DNA of 64,000 nucleotides. Source: Aphodosoma sp051870875 (lineage in GTDB: Bacteria > Bacteroidota > Bacteroidia > Bacteroidales > Paludibacteraceae). The stretch is taken from the NCBI GenBank assembly GCA_051870875.1, contig JBJECG010000050.1:1-64000 (forward strand), written 5' to 3'. This document shows positions 53,751-63,400 of this stretch, in pieces. The position numbers and the translations under genes are program-made. Every line of letters starts with the position of its first letter. Position 1 is the stretch's first letter. Under the pieces are notes generated by a model, which searched no databases, was not told the DNA's origin, and saw only the letters and a list, made by a program, of their open reading frames with translations.

Positions 53751-54154
53751 ACCTTCAAGAGATTCTGCCACAACGTCAACCGTTCATTATGATTGACAGT
53801 CTGGTTAATTGCGGTGAAAACGAAGCCACCACCCTGTTTACTGTCAAGGAAGACAACATTTTCGTAAAGGATGGCACGATGCTGCCTACCGGACTGATAG
53901 AAAACATGGCACAAACATGTGCCGCCAGGTTGGGCTACCGGAACACAGACAGCGGAGAACCTGCAAGAACAGGTGTAATCGGAGCCATAAGCAATCTGCA
54001 TGTGGAACGCACCCCGCAAGCCGGAGAAACCGTAGCAACCACAATCAAAATAAAAGCCGAAGCATTCGGTATGACAGCCGTAAAAGCCGAAAGTCGTATA
54101 GGCGGCAAGACCATAGCAACGGCAGAACTTAAAATAGCCATCAGCCAACAATGA
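53720..54154 (+). CDS. 3-Hydroxyacyl-ACP dehydratase-like hotdog protein 1
   Basis: 144 residues. The N-terminal ILPQRQPFIMIDSL matches the FabZ-type hotdog entry, and LPTGLIENMAQTCAARLGY carries Glu61 at the catalytic acid position. The His usually found before PxxPG is replaced here by a different loop (FVKDGTMLPTG), as in the ApeI-like branch of aryl-polyene dehydratases. It would introduce double bases of the polyene as conjugated double bonds by removing water from 3-hydroxyacyl-ACP. It overlaps neighbours on both sides (31 bp and 4 bp). Confidence 0.85.
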   Translation: MVQFLQLLDIDLQEILPQRQPFIMIDSLVNCGENEATTLFTVKEDNIFVKDGTMLPTGLIENMAQTCAARLGYRNTDSGEPARTGVIGAISNLHVERTPQAGETVATTIKIKAEAFGMTAVKAESRIGGKTIATAELKIAISQQ

Positions 54155-55893
54155 CAAGCCGTATATCGGACTACATAGTATCACCACTTGCAATGGGCAC
54201 ACGCGAAAACTACATGTGTGTAAAACGCGGTATATCCGCAATACGACATTATGAAAGGCATTGGGGGCTTCCTGAACCGTTTGCAGCATCCATGATGGAT
54301 GACAAGGTCCTGCACAACGCCTGTCAAGACATAGGAATCGACAACATCAACGGATATACAAAGTTTGAGCGGATGGCAATAGTTGCTGCTGCAAAAGCCC
54401 TGCAGAAAACTGATGTCGATGCATCGGGACGCGATGTGATATTTGTCATTGCATCGACAAAAGGCAATGTCGAACTACTGGACAACAGCGCAGACAACAC
54501 GTACCAAAGCCGTATAAACCCGGCTGTAGCGGCCAAACGAATAACATCGTGGTTCGGCAACACCAATATGCCTGTGATTGTCTGCAACGCCTGCATATCG
54601 GGACTTTGCGCTCAAATAGAGGCATCAAGGATACTCTCGGCCGGACAATACAGATACGCTGTTGTCCTCGGAGTGGACGTACTGTCCCCGTTTATAGTGT
54701 CAGGATTCCAATCGCTGAAAGCCATGTCCGGCACACCATGCCGCCCGTTTGATGAAAACCGCACCGGATTGAATCCCGGTGAAGCTGCCGCATGCATCAT
54801 TTACAGCAACGAGCCAGACAACGAGACACGATGGCATATAGCAAACGGAGCTATCCGCAACGATGCCTTTCATCTGTCGGGTGTATCGAAACAGGCGGAA
54901 GGTGCATACCGGGCACTGAAATCGGTTTGCGACAATTATGATACCGACAGCCTGGCTTTTATCAATGTGCATGGCACAGCCACCATGTTCAACGACGAAA
55001 TGGAAGCTGTGGCCATAGACCGTATGAAACTGAACCATATACCGGTATACGGGCTGAAAGGCTACTATGGCCATACGATGGGGGCAGCCGGAGTATTGGA
55101 GGCACTCATATCGATGGAAGCGGCGGATGACAACACTATACCTGCCACGCTCGGTTTCAACGAAACCGGTGTCAGCCGCGACATAAACATTTCGGACGAG
55201 CACCGCACCGTCCTTAACTCCGATTTCATAAAAATGATGTCCGGATTCGGAGGATGCAACGCTGCCGTCCTGTTTAGCAAAGGCAGGACTACCTCTCATA
55301 CAGGAAATACGAATACAGGCGATTATCAGATAACACATAAAGTACATCTGACAGAAAACAGAGTAACAATAGACAATACACCGATACATACGTCAGAAAA
55401 AGGGTTGCCAATGCTGAAAGAGTTGTATCACAGCATGGTCGGCGACTATCCGAAGTTCCACAAAATGGACCCTCTCTGCAAACTCGGCTTCATAGCATCG
55501 GAACTGCTGCTCAATGCAGAAGCCGAATATGAGAATACAACCCGCTTCATTCAGTGCGACAACCGAGCCGTAGTTTTGGCAGGACGAAATGCATCAATAT
55601 GCGCCGACAGAATATACCAACAATCAATCCAGGACCGCAACAACTATTACCCCAGTCCGGCGGCATTCATATACACCCTGCCCAATATCGTGACAGGCGA
55701 GATAGCCATCCGCAACGGATATCACGGAGAAACATCCTATTTTGTGCAGGAGTCTTCTGAAAACGTATTCGGCCTCATGACCCGGACCCTGTGCCATTCG
55801 GGAGCCGACAGCGTAATTGGCGGATGGATTGACATTGACAATGAAACGAATTTCGAAGCCAATCTTATGATAATAAAAAACAAACGAAAGTAA
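54151..55893 (+). CDS. Ketosynthase 1 with fused ketosynthase-like C-terminal domain
   Basis: 580 residues, far longer than a ~400-residue KS. Residues 1-378 form a beta-ketoacyl synthase with Cys148 (VCNACISG), His274 (NVHGTATMFND) and His308 (GYYGHTMGAAG). Residues ~410-580 form a second, KS-like half with no such triad, recognised from PSPAAFIYTLPNIVTGEIAI, a stretch seen in stand-alone short KS-like or chain-length-factor proteins of flexirubin/aryl-polyene clusters. The N-terminal ACISG form differs from the usual TACSS. It would elongate the polyene chain. The stop is 1 bp before the ACP2 start. Confidence 0.88.
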   Translation: MTSRISDYIVSPLAMGTRENYMCVKRGISAIRHYERHWGLPEPFAASMMDDKVLHNACQDIGIDNINGYTKFERMAIVAAAKALQKTDVDASGRDVIFVIASTKGNVELLDNSADNTYQSRINPAVAAKRITSWFGNTNMPVIVCNACISGLCAQIEASRILSAGQYRYAVVLGVDVLSPFIVSGFQSLKAMSGTPCRPFDENRTGLNPGEAAACIIYSNEPDNETRWHIANGAIRNDAFHLSGVSKQAEGAYRALKSVCDNYDTDSLAFINVHGTATMFNDEMEAVAIDRMKLNHIPVYGLKGYYGHTMGAAGVLEALISMEAADDNTIPATLGFNETGVSRDINISDEHRTVLNSDFIKMMSGFGGCNAAVLFSKGRTTSHTGNTNTGDYQITHKVHLTENRVTIDNTPIHTSEKGLPMLKELYHSMVGDYPKFHKMDPLCKLGFIASELLLNAEAEYENTTRFIQCDNRAVVLAGRNASICADRIYQQSIQDRNNYYPSPAAFIYTLPNIVTGEIAIRNGYHGETSYFVQESSENVFGLMTRTLCHSGADSVIGGWIDIDNETNFEANLMIIKNKRK

Positions 55894-55894
55894 T

Positions 55895-56152
55895 ATGGAC
55901 GAACTTATTTCCTCTCTGAAACAACAGATCATAGAAACGCTCAATCTGGAAGACCTGAATTGTGATGACATAGACAACGATGCACCTCTTTTCGGTGAAG
56001 GTCTCGGTCTGGATTCAATCGATGCACTCGAACTGATTGTACTTCTCGAAAAACAATACGGCATAAAACTCAGCGACCCCTCAGAAGGCAAAGCCATATT
56101 CAAGTCAATCAATGTGATGGCCCAATATATAGCCGAGCACCGCACAAAATGA
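55895..56152 (+). CDS. Acyl carrier protein 2 of the polyene cluster
   Basis: 85 residues, phosphopantetheine Ser41 in EGLGLDSIDALEL. It lies between the two ketosynthase genes, starting 1 bp after KS1 and overlapping KS2 by 4 bp (ATGA at 56149), consistent with serving as their elongation carrier. Confidence 0.93.
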   Translation: MDELISSLKQQIIETLNLEDLNCDDIDNDAPLFGEGLGLDSIDALELIVLLEKQYGIKLSDPSEGKAIFKSINVMAQYIAEHRTK

Positions 56153-57942
56153 ACAACGGTGTCTACATAACAGGCGCAGGCATCATATCAGCCATCGGCA
56201 ACAACAAGGATGAAGTAAGGCAATCTCTGTTATGCGGCGTGTCGGGCATTAGGGAAATCCGTTACCTAAACACCCAACATCACGAATTGCCTTGCGGTGA
56301 AGTACAACTCTCAAATGAAGAGCTGCGCTCAATGCTTAATATAACCGGAGACGCTGTTTACAACCGGACAGCACTGCTGGGTATCGAAGCCACGCGCCAA
56401 GCCGTGAAACAGGCAGGCATATCGGTGCAGACAGACAATGTGTGGATGATTGCAGGCACTACAGTAGGAGGAATTGACAATACAGAAAAGCATTTCCTCG
56501 ACATGCTTGAACATGACGAACATCTTGGACTGCTGTCAACACACGACACCTGTTCCACCACACATCTCATATCCGGATATTTCGGTATCGATGCAAAAAA
56601 CACAATTGCCATATCGACGGCTTGTTCATCGGCTGCCAATGCCATCATTGTTGCGGCCAATATGATACGTACCGGAAAAGCCGAGGTGGTGATAGCCGGA
56701 GGGAGCGAATCACTCAGCAGATTCCATATCAACGGATTCAACACCCTTATGATTCTTGATACCGAACGCTGCCGCCCGTTTGACAATACCCGAAGGGGGC
56801 TGAATCTGGGTGAAGGGGCGGCATTCGTCGTGCTCGAAAGCGCGAAGTCCGTCATCCGCCGCAAAGCCACACCTCTGGCACGACTGTCGGGCTACGGCAA
56901 TCGCTGCGACGCATTTCACCAGACAGCATCGTCCGACAACGGCGAAGGAGCCTGTATGGCCATGGCCGAAGCACTTGCAACGGCAAACCTCAAATCCGAG
57001 GATATAGACTATATCAATGCTCACGGTACAGGAACACACAACAACGACCTGAGCGAAAGTTCAGCCCTAAAGCGTGTGTTTGCCGGCACATTGCCGCCGG
57101 TATCGAGCACCAAACCGTTTACCGGACATACCACATCGGCATCCGGAAGCATAGAACTGGTAATATGCCTTACAGCCATGCTGTATAATTTCATACCTGC
57201 AAACCTTGGCTGGAAAAACCAGATGCCGGAAGGCATCATACCTTCACTTGGCAAAAAGGATGTCGTATTACGGCACGTAATGTGCAACAGTTTCGGCTTC
57301 GGAGGCAATGATTCATCGTTGATAATTTCAAGAACAGACGGTACTGACAATATACCGAACAGCACTAACGGCGCATCCGATATACGTACTATTGAAATAG
57401 AGACACTTGCCACAGCAAGTTCCACACCGGACGCTCCACTTGACAATCTGCGCGAATTTATACCACCGAAAGAAAGCAGACGGCTCTGTCCGTTACTGAA
57501 ATCAGCTCTGATGACATCGCTGACCGCTCTGCGCGATGCCGGCATCACAACACCCGATGCCATAGTTGTCGCCACATCATACGGCATGTTCGGGAACAGC
57601 GAAAAGTTCCTGCTTCAAATGTGCCGTGACGGAGAAGAGGGTCTCAGCCCTACCCTTTTCATGCAAAGCACCCACAACACCGCAGCCGGAACATTGGCCA
57701 TACATACCCACTGCCACGGATACAACATCACATATACCAATACAGACAAAGACGCTGCATTGGAACAATGTCTGAATGATGTGAAAATGCAAATGCAGCA
57801 AGGTAAAATAAACAATGCCCTAATCGGTTACCACAATGAAATAACACCAACACTGCATGACATGCTGTCACGTCTGAACAACCATGACAATCCGGCAGGC
57901 GTGACATCAATAGCCAAAGTAATAAGCAAACGACAACACTAA
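56149..57942 (+). CDS. Ketosynthase 2 with fused chain-length-factor-like domain
   Basis: 597 residues. Residues 1-395 are a complete KS with Cys159 (ISTACSSAAN), His292 (NAHGTGTHNND) and His327 (FTGHTTSASG). Residues ~445-597 resemble the KS-like chain-length-factor family (Ketoacyl-synt_2 type): YGMFGNSEKFL, then LSPTLFMQSTHNTAAGTLAI. These are normally separate genes in aryl-polyene clusters. It probably pairs with KS1 to condense malonyl units and set chain length. ACP2 overlaps its start by 4 bp. Confidence 0.9.
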   Translation: MNNGVYITGAGIISAIGNNKDEVRQSLLCGVSGIREIRYLNTQHHELPCGEVQLSNEELRSMLNITGDAVYNRTALLGIEATRQAVKQAGISVQTDNVWMIAGTTVGGIDNTEKHFLDMLEHDEHLGLLSTHDTCSTTHLISGYFGIDAKNTIAISTACSSAANAIIVAANMIRTGKAEVVIAGGSESLSRFHINGFNTLMILDTERCRPFDNTRRGLNLGEGAAFVVLESAKSVIRRKATPLARLSGYGNRCDAFHQTASSDNGEGACMAMAEALATANLKSEDIDYINAHGTGTHNNDLSESSALKRVFAGTLPPVSSTKPFTGHTTSASGSIELVICLTAMLYNFIPANLGWKNQMPEGIIPSLGKKDVVLRHVMCNSFGFGGNDSSLIISRTDGTDNIPNSTNGASDIRTIEIETLATASSTPDAPLDNLREFIPPKESRRLCPLLKSALMTSLTALRDAGITTPDAIVVATSYGMFGNSEKFLLQMCRDGEEGLSPTLFMQSTHNTAAGTLAIHTHCHGYNITYTNTDKDAALEQCLNDVKMQMQQGKINNALIGYHNEITPTLHDMLSRLNNHDNPAGVTSIAKVISKRQH

Positions 57943-57955
57943 CTATAAAACCACC

Positions 57956-58309
57956 ATGTGGAGACTGTTACCACTCTCAATACTGCAATGCACCATGCTG
58001 TGTGCCGGCCAGACATTTCTGAAACTCGCCCTTCAACGAATGGAACCCTTCGGATGGAACAAAGAGTTCTGGCTCTCACTGCTGCTAAACTGGCAATTTC
58101 TAATGAGCGGAATCTGTTGTGGGGCTGCAGCTCTGCTCTGGATGTATATCTTAAAGTACTTTCCGTTCAGTCTGGCGTATCCATTAATAAGTTTCAGCTA
58201 CATCCTTGCCATGTTTGCAGCCGTATTCGTCTTCCACGAAACCATCCCATTGAACCGCTGGATAGGTTGCGCCTTGATAATATGCGGCTGTCTGCTAATG
58301 ATAAAATAG
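57956..58309 (+). CDS. Small EamA/SMR-like membrane protein
   Basis: 117 residues with four transmembrane helices, the size of small multidrug resistance or ArnE/ArnF-type half-flippases. PFSLAYPLISFSYILAMFAA is the conserved helix of EamA/DMT proteins. Such proteins can flip lipid-linked sugars; here flipping a glycosylated lipid-polyene precursor is a possible role by context. A homodimer or an unlinked partner would be needed. Confidence 0.82.
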   Translation: MWRLLPLSILQCTMLCAGQTFLKLALQRMEPFGWNKEFWLSLLLNWQFLMSGICCGAAALLWMYILKYFPFSLAYPLISFSYILAMFAAVFVFHETIPLNRWIGCALIICGCLLMIK

Positions 58310-58318
58310 AACACTCAC

Positions 58319-58945
58319 ATGAAATATCTTATTATCATATCATTACTAACATTTTCGTTGGGTATGCCGGCACAGACACCTGTAACTGCCGATGAGAGTG
58401 CGGCGATGATAGCCGCTGTATGCAAAGCGAGCAAAGTCAATACACTGCAATGCGATTTCAGACAAACCAAACAGATGTCGATGCTCGCCACATCGATGGT
58501 GTCGGAAGGCAGAATGTATGTCAAAGGAGGTGACAGGCTGCGCTGGGAATATACCGTGCCATACACCTACACATTTATCCTTAACAAAGACAGAATAATG
58601 ATAAAATCGGCGGGAAAAACAAACGCTATAGACATACGCACAAGCAAAATGTTTCAGCAGATTACAAATATAATGATGAGCAGCATAACAGGCCGGAGCC
58701 TGACGGATGAAAGATACGTTCAAGTCGCAATGTTCAAGACAGACAACCGTTGGATAGCAAAACTTACACCAAAACAGAAAGAGATGCGACAAATGTTTGA
58801 CCAAATAGTTCTGTATATCAATCCCAATAACCACTTGGTCAACACAGTCGAACTTATAGAGAAAAGCGGCGATATAACTACCATAGAGCTGACAACCGTG
58901 AAAAGAGACATACCGATTACAGACGAAACATTCGATGTAAACTGA
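58319..58945 (+). CDS. LolA-like outer-membrane lipoprotein carrier
   Basis: 208 residues with a signal peptide (MKYLIIISLLTFSLGMPAQ). The LolA fold is seen in NTLQCDFRQTKQMSML, EGRMYVKGGDRLRWEY, and the later AKLTPKQKEMRQMFDQIVLY. LolA proteins carry acylated molecules in a hydrophobic cup across the periplasm. Aryl-polyene clusters regularly encode a dedicated LolA, and here it would ferry the lipid-linked polyene to the outer membrane, by inference. Confidence 0.9.
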   Translation: MKYLIIISLLTFSLGMPAQTPVTADESAAMIAAVCKASKVNTLQCDFRQTKQMSMLATSMVSEGRMYVKGGDRLRWEYTVPYTYTFILNKDRIMIKSAGKTNAIDIRTSKMFQQITNIMMSSITGRSLTDERYVQVAMFKTDNRWIAKLTPKQKEMRQMFDQIVLYINPNNHLVNTVELIEKSGDITTIELTTVKRDIPITDETFDVN

Positions 58946-58952
58946 CTCGTGC

Positions 58953-59381
58953 ATGAAACTATCACAATACATATTGGCCTTGACAGTCAGTACCGCAAGT
59001 CTGCAACTATCAGCTCAAAACGTGCAACGGTACAATGTCCACATCCTAATGCCGAATGACAATTGGCTTTCTGGCATTGCAATCGTCAAGAAAGACAGTA
59101 CAGAAAGTACGATGAGTGTAATAAACGAGTTCGGCATCAAGCTTTTTGATGCCATATATCGTGCACGGGAAGGTCAAACCCGGCTATACAATGTCATCAG
59201 ACCTATTGGCAAACGGCACATACGCAAGACGATAGCGCAAGACGTGACACTGCTTTTTGATACAAAGCAGAAAAGTACAAAAGTGCGCACTATAACGGCC
59301 GCAACGGACGGCACGATAACCATAACAAACAAACGGTATAATATCAATTACACGTTAATCCCCATAGACGGATGCTACTGA
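58953..59381 (+). CDS. Secreted protein of unknown function 2 in the polyene cluster
   Basis: 142 residues with a signal peptide (MKLSQYILALTVSTASLQLSA). The mature part is short and beta-rich (VHILMPNDNWLSGIAIVKKD; TITNKRYNINYTLIPIDG). DUF3261-type lipoproteins occupy a similar position in proteobacterial aryl-polyene clusters, but this chain has no lipobox and I cannot assign it to that family. It lies 7 bp after lolA and overlaps the next gene by 10 bp. Confidence 0.75.
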   Translation: MKLSQYILALTVSTASLQLSAQNVQRYNVHILMPNDNWLSGIAIVKKDSTESTMSVINEFGIKLFDAIYRAREGQTRLYNVIRPIGKRHIRKTIAQDVTLLFDTKQKSTKVRTITAATDGTITITNKRYNINYTLIPIDGCY

Positions 59382-59758
59382 ACAAATTCTTCTATATCAC
59401 ACATACGGAAACCACCGCAGGGTGCCTGACAGTTCTCGCCAGGTTCAATCAAGAGCATGAAATATTCAAGGCCCATTTTCCGGGCAATCCAGTGACACCC
59501 GGAGTATGCCAGATACAGATGGTAAGCGAAATTATATCTGCGCATATCGGGCGCGAAGCAATATTGACCGATGCAAAGAACATAAAATACCTACTGCCGA
59601 TTGACCCTATATCGACACCTGAAGTGGCAATACAACTGACACAAACAGCCTCCGGTGCCGAAAGCTGCAAAGTGACAGCCGTATTTACAGAAGACGAAAA
59701 GATATTTTCAAAAATGACATTGACCTACCATGTGGTGTGTAATAATCCCAACATATAA
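59372..59758 (+). CDS. FabZ/FabA-like hotdog protein 2 with Glu-to-Gln change
   Basis: 128 residues, single hotdog domain. It has the catalytic His35 in AHFPGNPVTPGV, but at the position of FabZ's catalytic Glu (GVLQxE) the sequence is GVCQIQ, giving Gln49. It may be a dehydratase using a different acid, a thioesterase-like or an editing partner of dehydratase 1. It overlaps the secreted protein gene by 10 bp and the glycosyltransferase gene by 29 bp. Confidence 0.85.
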   Translation: MLLNKFFYITHTETTAGCLTVLARFNQEHEIFKAHFPGNPVTPGVCQIQMVSEIISAHIGREAILTDAKNIKYLLPIDPISTPEVAIQLTQTASGAESCKVTAVFTEDEKIFSKMTLTYHVVCNNPNI

Positions 59759-60443
59759 CAACGCAACTACCATACGGCAAGTGATAAGCGATGTATCGGA
59801 GTACACCGGCAATATCATTGTAGTAAATGACGGCTGCACCGACAATACCGTACAGATATTGTCGGAAACAGGCGTTACGGTGGTAAACCACGAACGCAAC
59901 AAAGGCAAAGGATGTGCCTTGAAAAGCGGATTCAGCAAAGCAAGAGAAATGGGATTCGACCATGCAATAACGTTCGATGCCGATGGCCAGCATTTTGCAA
60001 GTGACATACCAAAATTCACAGAAATACTTGATACAGACAAAGAAAGCCTGGTTATAGGCAGCCGCAATTTGCAAGAAAAAGGTATGCCTGCACAAAACAC
60101 ATTTGCCAACAAATTTTCAAATTTCTGGTTCAGAATACAAACCGGTATAAAATTGCCCGACACACAGACAGGATTCCGTCTGTATCCACTGCAACAGATG
60201 GGGACGCTGCGCTGGATAACATCGCGCTACGAAGCCGAACTCGAAATGCTGGTATTTGCGGCATGGCACGGCATCAATATCATATCCACCGACATAAACG
60301 TATATTATCCAAAGGCAGATATGCGTGTAAGCCATTTCCGTCCGGTATATGATTTTACGCGCATCAGCATATTGAATACCCTGCTCTGCATACTGGCGTT
60401 GTTATACGGCTGGCCGGCAAAAATCATTAGAAACATACGATGA
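59730..60443 (+). CDS. Glycosyltransferase family 2 of the polyene cluster
   Basis: 237 residues. GT-A motifs CVIIPTYNNATTIR at the start, VVNDGCTDNT, and DAD in TFDADGQHFASD. It resembles dolichyl-phosphate mannose synthase-type enzymes. A C-terminal hydrophobic segment (about 215-232) may dock it on the membrane. It could put a sugar on the polyene or a lipid carrier. The start overlaps the hotdog gene by 29 bp and the stop overlaps the exporter gene by 4 bp. Confidence 0.88.
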   Translation: MWCVIIPTYNNATTIRQVISDVSEYTGNIIVVNDGCTDNTVQILSETGVTVVNHERNKGKGCALKSGFSKAREMGFDHAITFDADGQHFASDIPKFTEILDTDKESLVIGSRNLQEKGMPAQNTFANKFSNFWFRIQTGIKLPDTQTGFRLYPLQQMGTLRWITSRYEAELEMLVFAAWHGINIISTDINVYYPKADMRVSHFRPVYDFTRISILNTLLCILALLYGWPAKIIRNIR

Positions 60444-63400
60444 ATCTGTTTCTGAAAATATTTGACCGACTGTCGGATCACCGCACAATAGTGTATTGTG
60501 CGGTGGGGATATTGCTGTTGCTGTGCATCGTGTCGGCTCTGCAAATGAACTGTAACGAAGACATATCCGCTTTCATGCCACTTGACAAAGAGTCGGCAAA
60601 ATATGCCGAAGTGTTCAACAACATGAGCGGACAAAGCACTGTAGCCGTAGTTTTCAATGATATAAGCAACTCACATCCAAGCGACAGGATATCGAATATA
60701 CAAAGCGGGATAGATGCATTAGGCGAAGCCATTGCCAGGCGAGACCACAAGAAAACGATAAAAAACCTACGGCTGCATGTGGATGAAACCGCCATATTGG
60801 ATATGTTGGACGACGTGTGGCATACATATCCGCTGCTACTGACAGACGAAGACTACAGGCATATGGATTCGCTGCTGAACGACACCGGATATCTGCAACA
60901 ACAGATAAAACAAGACCGCCAGATGCTGATGTTGCCCACAGGCGGTTTCACCGCCAGAAGCCTGCCATACGATCCGCTGCATCTGAGCATTGTAATACCA
61001 GACAGGCTACGGCAGCTGAATGCCAACAGTGCATACCAGACAATCGACGGCTATCTGATGAAAGACAGCACAGGCATCGTTCTGCTCGACTCACCTTTCG
61101 GCATGAGCGAATCGGGCAACAACCAGAAACTACAAGAATTGCTTGATTCATGTATCAATGATGTGGCCGCGGAATATCAGACACTTGAAATAGCAGCCAT
61201 AGGTGCACCACTTATAGCAGTAACCAATGCAAAACAAATAAAGTCAGACAGCCGGTTGGCAATATCACTTGCCATAATACTCATTCTACTTGTACTATAC
61301 TATTCATTCCGCCGCATAAGCGACTTAATGTGGATAGGTATATCGGTCATTGCAGGATGGTTGTTCGCATTAGGTGCCATATCGCTGATACGCGATGGCA
61401 TATCGCTGATAGCCATAGGTATAGGCTCCATTATTATTGGTATAGCTGTAAATTACCCACTACATTTCATCGAACATCTCAAGCATGAATCCAATATGAA
61501 GGAAGCATTGAAAGAGATGATTCCGCCATTATTGATAGGCAACATCACAACTGTAAGTGCATTTCTGTGTCTTATCCTGCTCGATTCCCAAGCGATGCGA
61601 GACTTAGGCTTGTTCGGTGCACTTACATTGGTCGGCACAATACTTTTTGTACTAATCTGTCTGCCAGTATTCTTAAACCGCAGAAAAGCCAGGCAGAGAC
61701 GCCCTATTTCTAATTTTACTTTTGGCAGCCTACAAATACCTGCACATAACAAACATACAAAACAGGTTGTATTTGTCATGGTAACAATATTGACCATAAT
61801 ATTCGGATATTTCAGTACCGGGACTTCGTTCGATTCCGACATGCGGAATATCAACTACATGACACCCAGACAACGCGAAAACCTGCAGTTTCTGACCACC
61901 AATGCCGACAGCAGCAATGACAGTCTTGACGTAATATTTGCCGTAGCAGAAGGACACACACTCGATGAAGCCCTGAAATCGAATGAAAGAATGATTGACC
62001 GTCTAAAGGGGTACGGAGAAATAAGACGGCTGACAAGTATAGCAGGTCTGATACCATCTGACAGCCTGTGCACCATACGGCTGGAAAAATGGAACAATTT
62101 CTGGAAAGTCCGTCATGGTATTCTTGACAGATTCAATGCAACAGTGATGGAAAACGGTTTTGTACCATCGGCGTTCAGTCCGTTCATCAATATGACAGAA
62201 AATGGAGTCAACCCCGTGACAGCAGAAGACAATCCCATATACAAACATATAGGACACAACTTCATACTGCACTCCGGCAACGGCTACAAGGTTGTAAACT
62301 TTCTGCATGTGGACAGGAACAGAATGACAGATATAAAGACCAAACTTGGCGGAGCACTGCCAAATTCATGTTTCATTTTCTCGCGTGCAGATGTAAGCAA
62401 CCATCTTGTGGAGATTCTGTCAGATTCATTCGATTATATAGGACTGGTGTGCGGTTTGACTGTATTCATATTCCTCTGTCTGTCATTCCACAGCATAGAA
62501 TTAAGTCTGCTGGCATTCCTGCCGCTGGCAGTCAGTTGGATATGGATTCTGGGAATAATGCAAATATTTGGCATACAATTCAACATAGTGAATATAATAC
62601 TCGCCACACTAATTTTCGGTCAGGGAGATGACTATACGATCTTCATCACAGAAGGACTGATGTATGAATACACGACAGGCAAAAAACGTCTTGAAACGTA
62701 CAAAAACAGTGTGGCACTTTCGGCCGTCATAATGTTTATAGGCATAGGATCACTCATTGTCAGCAAACATCCGGCCATGCGTTCACTGGCCGAAGTGTCT
62801 ATAATAGGTATGATAACAGTCATAATAATGACATACTATCTGCCTCCGCTCGTATTCCGTTGGCTGACAGAAAAAGACGGCAAACGCCGCGAATATCCGG
62901 TTACGCTGTACCGGTTAACGGCTTCGCTTGTCGCGATCATTACGTTTATATGTGGGGCCTATATTGTTATAACTCCCTATATATACCTCATATACAACCC
63001 ATTCAAGAAAACGACAGCCAGAGAAAACCATCTGCACAAGCTAATACAACATGTATCCGGATTCTTAGTACGCCACATACCCGGGGTAAAATTCAATGAA
63101 ACCAATACCACAGGCGAAACATTTACGAAACCGGCGGTGATAATATGCAACCACCAATCGTTGCTCGACATACCTGCCATAATGCAGCTGTCACCAAAAA
63201 CGGTTGTACTGACCAACGCCCGTGAATGGAACAATCCATTCTACCGCAAAATAATACATGCCGCCGAATTTTATACCATATCGAACGGATACGACGCTAC
63301 CCTTACTCATTTGAAGGAACTTGTGAAAAAGGGCTACAGTATAGTGGTTTTTCCCGAAGGCACCCGCACACCCGACGGCAACATAGGCCGATTTCACCGA

